Notes under the pieces: model-generated | The model's input: only the letters and a program-made list of their open reading frames with translations | What the model was told of the DNA's origin: nothing | Databases searched by the model: none | Assembly (NCBI GenBank): GCA_021802745.1 | Contig: JAJZRK010000080.1 | Span: 1-13,338 of the forward strand | Source of the DNA: a bacterium | GTDB lineage: Bacteria; Gemmatimonadota; Gemmatimonadetes; Gemmatimonadales; Gemmatimonadaceae | Length of the DNA stretch: 13,338 nt | Direction of reading: 5' to 3' | Part shown: positions 6,637 to 12,773 of the stretch, piece by piece | Numbering within the stretch: the stretch's first letter is position 1 | How the letters are laid out: the number at the start of each line of letters is the position of its first letter | Made by a program: the position numbers and the translations under genes

Positions 6637-7440
6637 CTAGTACATCGGCTCGGCGTCCAGCGCGGACTGCATGACGTCGCACTTGACGCGATAGCGCGCG
6701 ACTACCTTCGCGACAAGAGCGAAGTACGAGGGCGGTGACTGCGGCGCTACGCGTACAGCTTCGATCAGCGACTCGAGGCGCACGGGATAGCCCGTGCCGT
6801 CGCCGCTTGGCTCGATGTCCTGACGAATCCCGCTCTTTCCGTCCACTGGGTAGCGCATGAGCATCGCGCGCAGCTCCTTCTCATGCTCGAAGGATTTCCG
6901 TTTGCGAAAGAACTGAGCGGCGAAGCTGTTGCTTGGAATCGAACCGGTTCCGTAGTCGATGTACTCGACCGTTCCGAGGTGAAATTCGGTCGAACCGAAC
7001 AACCCAGACTCCATCGGCGGAGGCGACCCAAGTGCGGCACGGAGGCGGCCGACGGTTGATTGCACCGCGATGGCAGCTGATGTCGGCGCATACAGTTTCC
7101 ACATCGCGGCCGATTCATGCGCAGAGATATGCCAACAACTGACATACGTCCACCTACGAAGCGTCATGCCTATCGTCTCGAGTCCGGGCGACATGTTCAC
7201 AACAGCGTCAGGAGGTAGGCGAACAGGCAGGATGCTGAGAATCCGCTCGAGCAGTGGCTGCGTACGCGGGAATGCACCCTCGAACGGGTCTTCGAGCGCC
7301 GAGACGCGAGGAAAGAACAGCGTGCGAGTCTCCAGTAGCGCGACGAATTTCGTAAGGTCCATGTACCGCCAGATGACGGTATCATCGTCTGGTGGCGGAG
7401 GCACGGCCTCTGTGAGAGTAGTTTCTGGAGGAGCTGTCAC
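6637..7440 (-). CDS. DUF2971 family protein
   Basis: This 267-residue cytoplasmic protein has the DUF2971 landmarks. WRYMDLTKFVALLETRTLFF (24-43) and the DPFEG box (51-55) come first. SCWHISAHESAAMWKLY (101-117) follows, then AIAVQST (123-129) and the KSFEHEKELRAML block (182-194). The family is widespread, often in accessory regions and beside defence genes, but I know of no proven biochemical activity for it. The first 20 residues are a Pro/Thr-rich leader outside the domain. The GTG start is well supported by GAAGGA seven bases upstream. Local GC falls to about 53% (7081-7140), well below neighbours, consistent with horizontal transfer. It is the first gene of a probable two-gene operon with the DUF4209 protein, so the two may act together as sensor and effector. 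That link is inference. Confidence 0.82.
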   Translation of the reverse strand: MTAPPETTLTEAVPPPPDDDTVIWRYMDLTKFVALLETRTLFFPRVSALEDPFEGAFPRTQPLLERILSILPVRLPPDAVVNMSPGLETIGMTLRRWTYVSCWHISAHESAAMWKLYAPTSAAIAVQSTVGRLRAALGSPPPMESGLFGSTEFHLGTVEYIDYGTGSIPSNSFAAQFFRKRKSFEHEKELRAMLMRYPVDGKSGIRQDIEPSGDGTGYPVRLESLIEAVRVAPQSPPSYFALVAKVVARYRVKCDVMQSALDAEPMY

Positions 7441-7470
7441 GTGGCTTCCTTCGCCATGCCTTCTATGAGG

Positions 7471-7476
7471 ATTCTA
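7471..7476 (-). promoter_or_regulatory. Candidate -10 box for the DUF2971-DUF4209 operon
   Basis: On the minus strand the sequence TAGAAT (7476-7471) matches TATAAT at 5 of 6 bases and lies 30 bp ahead of the DUF2971 GTG. No good -35 is seen at 16-18 bp. A start near 7464 would leave a leader of about 24 nt containing the strong GAAGGA ribosome site. Confidence 0.3.
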
Positions 7477-7744
7477 CGGCGGACTTCGACTGCCAGAACG
7501 TGTTTGTGCAGTCCGCATTTCTCGCCCAAACTTGGCGCGCAATCCTGCAAGCACAACGGCTGTAGCCGTCCTTCGCTCGCGCACGCGCAGACTCCTGTCC
7601 AGTCACCTATCCCGGTGCGTCATCGCGCGCAGCGCCGGATGAGCATGCCTGCCGGTTTGTCGGTCGCATCCTGATCCAGCTTCCGGTGATTGTCACGGCA
7701 AGTCATCCTGCCCCCCACTGAGTTTCATGTAGTATGTCCTAATT

Positions 7745-7774
7745 TTGACAATTTCCCTCCACTTCAGCTAATAG
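7745..7774 (+). promoter_or_regulatory. Candidate upstream promoter of imuA
   Basis: A perfect TTGACA (7745-7750) is followed after 18 bp by TAATAG (7769-7774), 3 of 6 to the -10 consensus. It lies in the AT-rich stretch and would give a leader of about 105 nt before the imuA GTG. Confidence 0.35.
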
Positions 7775-7828
7775 CGTATCGCACCAATGGTTCACGCCTG
7801 CTGGGGATCAACGGGAGAAGAATCACCC

Positions 7829-7862
7829 CTTGTACTTTCGGGTTTTATTCGGTATTGTACAA
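7829..7862 (+). promoter_or_regulatory. Candidate proximal promoter/operator of imuAB with repeated TTGTAC
   Basis: TTGTAC occurs twice, at 7829-7834 and 7855-7860. The second copy is part of the palindrome TTGTACAA (7855-7862). The first could serve as -35 and TATTGT (7853-7858) as -10, with 18 bp spacing, so the palindrome would overlap the -10. imuAB cassettes are normally LexA-repressed, and a palindrome in this place is where a LexA box would be expected. The motif does not match a LexA box I can name, so the identity of the repressor is open. Confidence 0.35.
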
Positions 7863-7884
7863 CCCGTCTCCCGTTGGTGTGCCC

Positions 7885-8733
7885 GTGTCTATCGCTGCCC
7901 TGCGCCAGCAACTCGCCGAAATCGTTGAAGGCGTGCGCCCGGCCATGCCGGGGGTGCCCACCGGGCTGGCCGCGCTCGACGCAGCACTTCCCGATCGCGG
8001 CCTGCCGCGCGGCCGGCTGACGGAAATCACCGGCGCGCCCGGGAGCGGGCGCACCACCGTCATCCGGCAGGTGGTCGCCGCCACGCTGCGCGCGGGATGG
8101 TGGGTGGCGTACGTGGACGCGGCGCGCACCCTCGCCCCGCGCGACTGGGCCGCACTCGGCGCGCACGACGACAGCCTGTGGGTGGTGCGCCCCGAGGATC
8201 CCAACCGCGGCGCCTGGTGCGCCGACGTGCTGCTGCGCAGCGGGGCGTTCGGCCTGGTGGTGCTCGACGGCGCACCCGCGCTGTCGCGCCCCGTGGCGGT
8301 GCGATTGGTGCGCCTCGCGCGGGCGAGCGATGCGGCGTTCGTGCTGCTCGCACCCGATGGGGAGCATGCCGGCGTGGCCGGCGCGCTGCAGCTGCGCGTG
8401 CAACGCGCGCGAAGAAAGCGGCACACCGAGCCGCTCGACCTGACCGCGCGGTTGGACGGGCAGTTCCCTGCCCCTGCTTCGTCCCCAGCCCCGGCGCCCA
8501 CCAGCCTGCGCCGTCTGCTGATCTCAATAGCAAAGGGTGGTCCCGTCCAGCGGGTGGAGGTGGAGTGTGCCAGCGACGAGTCGCGCTACCCCGCGCGGCA
8601 TGCCGCGCATTGCGTGCGTGAGGATTCCCAGGTTCCCGATCGGCGTGGTGTGGCTCGACGCGACAAGCACCGGCGCGGCACCCGCGCCGGCGGCGCCGCC
8701 GCACTGGGACGACCAGCTGCTCGCCCTGCGTGA
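7885..8733 (+). CDS. imuA: ImuA, RecA-like accessory factor of SOS mutagenesis
   Basis: This 282-residue protein starts from GTG 7885; GTG 7879 is equally possible and no Shine-Dalgarno decides. The frame upstream of these codons is AT-rich and non-coding in character. The protein is a shortened RecA/SulA-type P-loop ATPase. Walker A is GAPGSGRTT (50-58) and the Walker B-like strand is FGLVVLDGA. ImuA works with ImuB and the polymerase DnaE2 in damage-induced translesion synthesis, and its C-terminus contacts the mutasome. Conserved sequence seems to end near position 8470, after the RVQRARRKRH and LTARLDG segments. The remaining 85 or so residues are Pro/Ala- then Arg-rich. The last 134 nt overlap imuB in another frame, an unusually long overlap. 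The tail is either natural read-through of a GC-rich frame or the result of a small frameshift that removed an earlier stop. Confidence 0.82.
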   Translation: MSIAALRQQLAEIVEGVRPAMPGVPTGLAALDAALPDRGLPRGRLTEITGAPGSGRTTVIRQVVAATLRAGWWVAYVDAARTLAPRDWAALGAHDDSLWVVRPEDPNRGAWCADVLLRSGAFGLVVLDGAPALSRPVAVRLVRLARASDAAFVLLAPDGEHAGVAGALQLRVQRARRKRHTEPLDLTARLDGQFPAPASSPAPAPTSLRRLLISIAKGGPVQRVEVECASDESRYPARHAAHCVREDSQVPDRRGVARRDKHRRGTRAGGAAALGRPAARPA

Positions 8734-10204
8734 TGGCCAGCGGCTGCGCGCCGTCACGGCGGCCGCGGCCCGCCTGCACGTGCGCGCCGGCATGACGGTG
8801 GCCGCCGCGCGCGGACGGTGCGCGGCGCTCGAGGTGCGCGACTGGGACGACGTGAGCGTGACGCGCGAAGTCGCGCGCACGAGCGCCGCGTTTCTCTCGG
8901 CGAGCCCGCAGGTGGTGCCAGCCGCCGGATTGCCGGGCACGTGGTGGGTAGGCGCCGCGGGGTTCGACGCGCTTGGCGGCGAGCGTGCGCTGGCGGAGAC
9001 GCTGCAGAGGATGGCGAGGGTGTGGAGCCCACGTGCCCGCGTGTGCATTGCGGATTCTTGTGTGGCGGCGAGGGCGGGCACGTGGGAGATGAGAGATGGG
9101 AGAAGGGAGATGGGAGATGGCGAATGCATCGTGCCGTCGGGCGGCGATGCCGCCTATCTCGCGCCACTCTCGCTCGCGCTCCTTCCCATGGACGCCGAGG
9201 TGCGCGAGGCGCTGGTGGCGCTGGGGCTGGGGACGTGCGGCGCGCTGGCGGCGCTGGCGAGCGGCGATGTGGAGCGGCGTTGGGGCGCGGCGGGACTTTC
9301 GGCCTGGCGCCTTGCGCAGGGCATTGATCCGCGGCGCCCGGTGCTCGCGCCCGTCGCGGCCCCGCGACAGGCGCACGCCGAACTCGCGCTCAGCACGACG
9401 AACGCCGAACCCGTGCTCTTTCTCGTGCGCGGCGCGCTCGAGCGATTGATGGCCGACCTGGTGCGCGACGGCCGTGCCGCGGCCGCGGTGAGCATCACGC
9501 TCACGCTCGACGACGGACGCGGCGCGCTCCCGTCGGGCGGCGCCCCGCACACCATCACGCGCGAGGTGCGCGCGCCGCGCGCGCTGGCGCGCGTGGCGCC
9601 GTGGTTCGAGCGCTGCCACGCCTTGCTCGACACGTGGACGCTCACCGCGCCGGTGAGCGCGGTGACCGTCGCCATCACCGCCGTCGCCCCGCTCAGCGCC
9701 GAGCAGGGCGACCTGCTCGCCCCCGCCTGGCGCGACCCAGCGGCGGCCGAGGCGGCGTTCGAGCGGCTGCGCAGCACGCTTGGCGCGGGAGGCGTGGTGC
9801 GGCCAGTGGCGAGGGATGCTTACTGTCCCGAACGGGAAGGGCAGTGGTTGGGGATAGAGACGGTAGACGGTGGACGGCAGACGGTGGATAAAGAAGGAAC
9901 GGGAATGCCACGGCAGTCATCTACCGTCAACCGTCAACCGTCTACCGTCTCCCTCCGCCTCCTCGAATCCCCCGAAGCGGTCAGCGTCATCGCCGCGCCA
10001 CGCGGCGACCCGCGCGCCTTCGACTGGCATGGCCGGCGCATTCCGATTGCCCGCGCACGCGGGCCGGAGCGGCTCTCAGGCGCGTGGTGGACCGACGCCC
10101 CATTCGCGCGCGACTATTGGCGCTGCGAGAGCGACGAGCTGGAGCAGGAGTTCCTGCTCTACCGCGATGCGGCGGGGTGGAGGTTGCAGGGGTGGTATGA
10201 TTAG
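8600..10204 (+). CDS. imuB: ImuB, catalytically inactive Y-family polymerase-like mutasome hub
   Basis: This 534-residue protein from ATG 8600 is the choice that gives the family's N-terminus, MPRIACVRIPRFPI. ImuB resembles DinB but lacks the catalytic acids, and recruits DnaE2, ImuA and the beta clamp for error-prone bypass of DNA lesions. Seen here are the AAAARLHVRAGMTVAAARGRC block, the ADSCVAARAG block, the LGLGTCGALAALASGDVERRWG helix-hairpin-helix region, and the linker Cys-Pro-Glu-Arg-Glu. The C-terminal part includes LRLLESPEAV, GPERLSGAWW and RDYWRCE, ending in RLQGWYD. Two stretches are foreign-looking. Residues near 162-173 are encoded by five GGGAGAT heptamers. Residues near 420-450 (Thr/Val/Asp/Arg/Ser-rich) are encoded by an inverted pair of ACGGTRG heptamer arrays. 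Both fall in variable linkers and keep the frame. No dnaE2 follows; the next gene converges. Confidence 0.85.
   Translation: MPRIACVRIPRFPIGVVWLDATSTGAAPAPAAPPHWDDQLLALRDGQRLRAVTAAAARLHVRAGMTVAAARGRCAALEVRDWDDVSVTREVARTSAAFLSASPQVVPAAGLPGTWWVGAAGFDALGGERALAETLQRMARVWSPRARVCIADSCVAARAGTWEMRDGRREMGDGECIVPSGGDAAYLAPLSLALLPMDAEVREALVALGLGTCGALAALASGDVERRWGAAGLSAWRLAQGIDPRRPVLAPVAAPRQAHAELALSTTNAEPVLFLVRGALERLMADLVRDGRAAAAVSITLTLDDGRGALPSGGAPHTITREVRAPRALARVAPWFERCHALLDTWTLTAPVSAVTVAITAVAPLSAEQGDLLAPAWRDPAAAEAAFERLRSTLGAGGVVRPVARDAYCPEREGQWLGIETVDGGRQTVDKEGTGMPRQSSTVNRQPSTVSLRLLESPEAVSVIAAPRGDPRAFDWHGRRIPIARARGPERLSGAWWTDAPFARDYWRCESDELEQEFLLYRDAAGWRLQGWYD
9084..9118 (+). repeat. Heptamer tandem repeat GGGAGAT, five units, inside imuB
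   Basis: Five adjacent 7-bp units lie in frame in imuB: GGGAGAT, GAGAGAT, GGGAGAA, GGGAGAT, GGGAGAT. They encode a Glu/Met/Arg/Asp/Gly stretch between the ADSCVAARAG block and the IVPSGGD block, where homologues have a short linker. The purine-only strand is out of character with the surrounding GC-rich codons. A gain or loss of one unit would shift the reading frame. Confidence 0.85.
9857..9951. repeat. Inverted heptamer arrays (palindromic repeat element) inserted in imuB
   Basis: Four units of ACGGTRG type (9860-9887) are followed by a 33-nt spacer and four units of CYACCGT type (9921-9948). The arms are reverse complements at 24 of 28 positions. The outer ends GAGACGGTAG and CTACCGTCTC are perfectly complementary. 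The whole 95-nt block could form a long hairpin. It sits in the linker between the Cys-Pro-Glu-Arg-Glu and LRLLESPEAV segments of ImuB and stays open in frame, so it looks like a repeat element that inserted into a coding linker. Confidence 0.85.
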
Positions 10205-10288
10205 ACGCTGGACGGTAGACAGTGGACGGTAGACACGACTGCACATCAGCCGTCCACCATCTACAGTCCACCGTCTACCGTCTACCGT
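10205..10288. repeat. Inverted heptamer arrays between convergent imuB and glycosyltransferase genes
   Basis: Four ACGGTRG-type units (10205-10232, degenerate) face six CYACCGT-type units (10247-10288) across a 14-nt loop. The left array begins directly after the imuB stop codon. The right array runs into the stop codon of the minus-strand glycosyltransferase, whose TGA shares its last bases with the repeat. The hairpin is well placed to act as a two-way transcript terminator or RNA-stabilising end, although it has no U-tract. It is the same element type as the one inside imuB. Confidence 0.85.
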
Positions 10289-11703
10289 CACTTCGAAGGC
10301 CGCGCAAATCCCTCCCGTTGCATCACCCCCCACCCGCGATCGCCGCGCAGCACCTTCCAGAACGCGTGCAGCCGGAAATAGACGGTGAGCTGGCGGTAGC
10401 CGAGCCCTTCGACGAGGGTGAAGAAGAGCAGGCGCCAGAGGTCGCCGCGGTTGTTGTAGCGGCGGAACGTGACTTCCTCGAGGACGATGGCCCACATCGA
10501 GAGCAGGATGCCGTAGCCGACGGCGACCGCAAGGAACGCCACGGCGAACGGCCCGTTCACGGCGCCGAAGATGAGGCCGAGGATGAGGCCGATGTAGCCG
10601 AGCAGTTCGACGATTGGCGCGAGCATCTCGCCGAAGGCGAAGAACGGCAGCGACACCATCCCCACCGAACCGTAGCGGGGATTGAAGATCATCTTCCGGC
10701 ACTCCCACACCGTGCCGATGAGCCCGCGGTGCCAGCGCTCGCGCTGACGGTGCAGGATCTTCCGCGACGCCGGCACCTCGGTCCACGCGACGGGATCGGG
10801 AATGAACGGCATTGCCGCCTTGATGTCGTGCTCGCGCAGGTAGACGTGCAGGCGGACGGCGAGGTCCATGTCCTCGGTGACGTTGCCGGTCTGGTAGCCG
10901 CCGATGGCGAGCAGGTACTTGCGCGCGAACAGGCCGAACGCGCCGCTGATGATCAGGTTGCCGCCGATGCGGTTCCAGCCGAGCCGGCCGAACAGGAAGG
11001 CGCGCAGGTATTCCACCGTCTGGCAGCCGGGGAGCCAGCGCGAGTCCACGCGCGCCTCGACGACGCGGCCGAGTTCCACCTTGCACGCATTGACCACGCG
11101 AATGGTGCCGCCGATCGCCGCGATCTCGCGCCCGAGCAGGAACGGCCGCGCCAGGCGCAGCAGCGCGTCGGGTTCGATGAGCGTGTCGGCGTCGCAGGCA
11201 ATCACGTACGGAAAGCGCGCCGCGTTGATGGCCGCGTTCAGCGAATCGGCCTTGCCGCCGTTTTCCTTGTCAATGACGAGCAACCGCGAGTGCGTGCGGG
11301 AGCGATAGACGGCGCGGATGTCGGCGGACGGGAGCGTGCGCGGAATGACCGGCGGCACCTCGTAGAGGTCGTAGGCGCGCACCAGCTCGTCCATGGTGCG
11401 GTCCTTCGACCCGTCGTTCACCAGCACCACTTCGTGCCGCGGGTACTGCAGCGTGAGGAACGACAGCACGCTCGACGCGATGGTCACTTCCTCGTTGTAC
11501 GCCGGGACGAGGATCGAGATGGGCGGCAGCGCATCGGTGGCGAGCACGCGGGAGAAGTACTCGTCGTCGGCGAGCTGGAAATGCGTGAACAGTTCGGGGA
11601 ACGAGAGGATCAGCAGCAGCGCATAGCACGAGTTGAGCAGGATGAAATAGACGAGGATCGCCCAGTCGAGCGCCTGCAGCGCCTGCATGACAACATGCGT
11701 CAT
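10288..11703 (-). CDS. Processive family 2 glycosyltransferase, PgaC/BcsA-like exopolysaccharide synthase
   Basis: This is a 471-residue inner-membrane enzyme. An N-terminal membrane segment (about 14-36) precedes the cytoplasmic GT-A domain. That domain has ISILVPAYNEE (62-72), VNDGSKD (95-101) with D97, DAD at 171-173, TED at 276-278 and the QRERW motif (320-324). The QxxRW motif marks processive beta-glycan synthases such as poly-N-acetylglucosamine synthase PgaC, hyaluronan synthase and cellulose synthase. Three or four hydrophobic segments follow (about 347-435). It should polymerise a nucleotide sugar while exporting the chain; the sugar cannot be read from sequence. The ATG overlaps the stop of the HEAT-repeat gene by four bases (ATGA), so it is the last gene of a coupled operon. 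The longer open frame running upstream to 12465 is the shadow of the HEAT gene. No separate deacetylase or porin gene is in view. Confidence 0.88.
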   Translation of the reverse strand: MTHVVMQALQALDWAILVYFILLNSCYALLLILSFPELFTHFQLADDEYFSRVLATDALPPISILVPAYNEEVTIASSVLSFLTLQYPRHEVVLVNDGSKDRTMDELVRAYDLYEVPPVIPRTLPSADIRAVYRSRTHSRLLVIDKENGGKADSLNAAINAARFPYVIACDADTLIEPDALLRLARPFLLGREIAAIGGTIRVVNACKVELGRVVEARVDSRWLPGCQTVEYLRAFLFGRLGWNRIGGNLIISGAFGLFARKYLLAIGGYQTGNVTEDMDLAVRLHVYLREHDIKAAMPFIPDPVAWTEVPASRKILHRQRERWHRGLIGTVWECRKMIFNPRYGSVGMVSLPFFAFGEMLAPIVELLGYIGLILGLIFGAVNGPFAVAFLAVAVGYGILLSMWAIVLEEVTFRRYNNRGDLWRLLFFTLVEGLGYRQLTVYFRLHAFWKVLRGDRGWGVMQREGFARPSK

Positions 11704-12773
11704 ACGTCGCCGAGCTCCAGCACGGCCCCTTCGGACAGCCCCGACGTCATGACGGCCATGTCGCGCGCCAGGCGGTCGGGCGACTGGCGGGCGCGGCGCA
11801 GGGCGGCGCGCCCGGGCTCGCCGAGCAGGGCGAGCGCCAGCGAGCAGCGAAAGCGCACCCACCACGCATCGTCGGCGAGTCCGCGCTCGAGCTGGGGCTG
11901 CGCCTCGGCGGCGCGCAGCGCGCCGAGCGCCTGCGCGCTCGCCGCGCGCACGAAATCCTGGGGATCGTCGAGCAGGGCGATCACCGCGTCCACCGACTCG
12001 CGGTGGGGATAGCGCCGCAGGGCGCGGGCGGCGGCGGCGCGCACCTCGGGATCGGCGTGCGAAATCAACGGCGTGACCGCCGTGCGCAACGTCGGGAGGG
12101 CGAGCGATTCGGCGAGCGCCAGCCACGCGGCCGCGTCGCGTCCGGGCGCCGTGCGATCGCAGAGAAACTCGCGCAGCGGCGCCTCGGCCAGGTGCCAGAC
12201 GAGGCGCAGGGTGCTCGTGGTGAACAGGCGCACCGCGAGCGGCTGTCCCGGATAGTGCGCGACGGCGAGGCGCACGAGCGAGGGATCGGCCACGGCGGCG
12301 AGCGCCTGGGCGGCGGCGAGCCGCACGGCCGAATGCTCGTCGTCGAGGAGCGGCTCGAGGACGTCGGCATCGGCGGGAGTGCCGACGATGCCCAGCGCAC
12401 GCGCCGCGTCGAGTCGCCGCCACCAGCGCCGGCTCGTGGCACCATCCATCGCCCACTGCGCCCACGGCTCGTCGCGCATGGCGGCGCCGAGCGTTGCGCG
12501 CTGGGTGACCGGCACGCGCACGTCGTGCAGCTCCGAGGCGTAGGCCAGCGCGGCGTCGCGCGGCAGCTCGCGGAGGGCGCGCACCACCTCCTTCACCGTC
12601 CCCGTGCCGACCAGCCAGAAGGCGAGCGGCTGGCTTAGTCGCGCCCGGCCGCGCGCGACGCGCTGCTTGCGGCGCAGCAAGCGTCCGCGCCGGAAGATGA
12701 CGAACAGCCCGAGCAGAACGACGAAGATGGCCTGCGCCACGGCGATCACGCCGAGCACGAGCAGCAGGCTCAC
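11700..12773 (-). CDS. Membrane-anchored HEAT-repeat protein
   Basis: This is a 357-residue protein. One membrane helix at about 2-27 is followed by a strongly basic segment (RRGRLLRRKQRVARGRAR), so the rest should face the cytoplasm. Residues from about 60 onward are a helical solenoid. Clear HEAT/PBS-lyase type repeats include ARALGIVGTPADADVLEPLLDD, VRLAAAQALAAV, VRAAAARALRRYPHRESVDAVIALLDD and VRAASAQALGALRAAEAQPQLERGL. Such solenoids serve as protein-binding scaffolds; no catalytic motif is present. Lying between the regulator and the glycosyltransferase with 4-nt overlaps on both sides (GTGA and ATGA), it probably assembles or regulates the polysaccharide synthase at the inner membrane. 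That role is inferred from position. The start is the GTG that overlaps the previous stop. Confidence 0.8.
   Translation of the reverse strand: MSLLLVLGVIAVAQAIFVVLLGLFVIFRRGRLLRRKQRVARGRARLSQPLAFWLVGTGTVKEVVRALRELPRDAALAYASELHDVRVPVTQRATLGAAMRDEPWAQWAMDGATSRRWWRRLDAARALGIVGTPADADVLEPLLDDEHSAVRLAAAQALAAVADPSLVRLAVAHYPGQPLAVRLFTTSTLRLVWHLAEAPLREFLCDRTAPGRDAAAWLALAESLALPTLRTAVTPLISHADPEVRAAAARALRRYPHRESVDAVIALLDDPQDFVRAASAQALGALRAAEAQPQLERGLADDAWWVRFRCSLALALLGEPGRAALRRARQSPDRLARDMAVMTSGLSEGAVLELGDV

Larger units (their letters stand above)
7441..7884. other. Gene-free intergenic region between the divergent DUF2971 and imuA genes
   Basis: This 444-bp stretch has no convincing gene. Short open frames on the plus strand (7441-7674, and the TTG-initiated extension of the imuA frame from 7690) lack homology-like features and ribosome sites. 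The right half is markedly AT-rich for this chromosome (45% GC at 7741-7800) and carries the promoter-like signals listed separately. The left half should hold the promoter of the DUF2971 operon. The region is the right border of the lower-GC accessory island. Confidence 0.6.

Noticed and set aside
7441..7674. 77-codon plus-strand open frame between the DUF2971 gene and imuA
   Set aside because: It starts at the divergent gene's own start region with no ribosome site of its own, has no recognisable motif, and covers the likely promoter of the DUF2971 operon.
7690..7884. Longer imuA starting at TTG 7690
   Set aside because: The added segment is AT-rich, has no resemblance to ImuA N-termini and contains promoter-like elements. 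GTG 7885 or 7879 starts directly before the conserved domain.
8060..9619. 519-codon open frame on the minus strand across imuA-imuB
   Set aside because: It is antisense to imuAB, extremely rich in Arg, Ala, His and Pro, and without any domain-like pattern. It is a typical shadow of GC-rich codon use.
9860..10288. Heptamer arrays considered as a CRISPR array
   Set aside because: Units are 7 bp and directly adjacent with no unique spacers of 25-40 bp, and no cas genes are near.
10222..12012. 596-codon open frame on the plus strand opposite the glycosyltransferase and HEAT genes
   Set aside because: The opposite strand encodes clear GT2 motifs and HEAT repeats. This frame is low-complexity and begins inside the heptamer repeat.
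11704..12465. N-terminal extension of the glycosyltransferase frame to 725 codons
   Set aside because: The extension is Arg/Ala-rich and coincides with the HEAT-repeat gene in another frame. The ATG at 11703 gives a normal synthase N-terminus and a 4-nt gene overlap.
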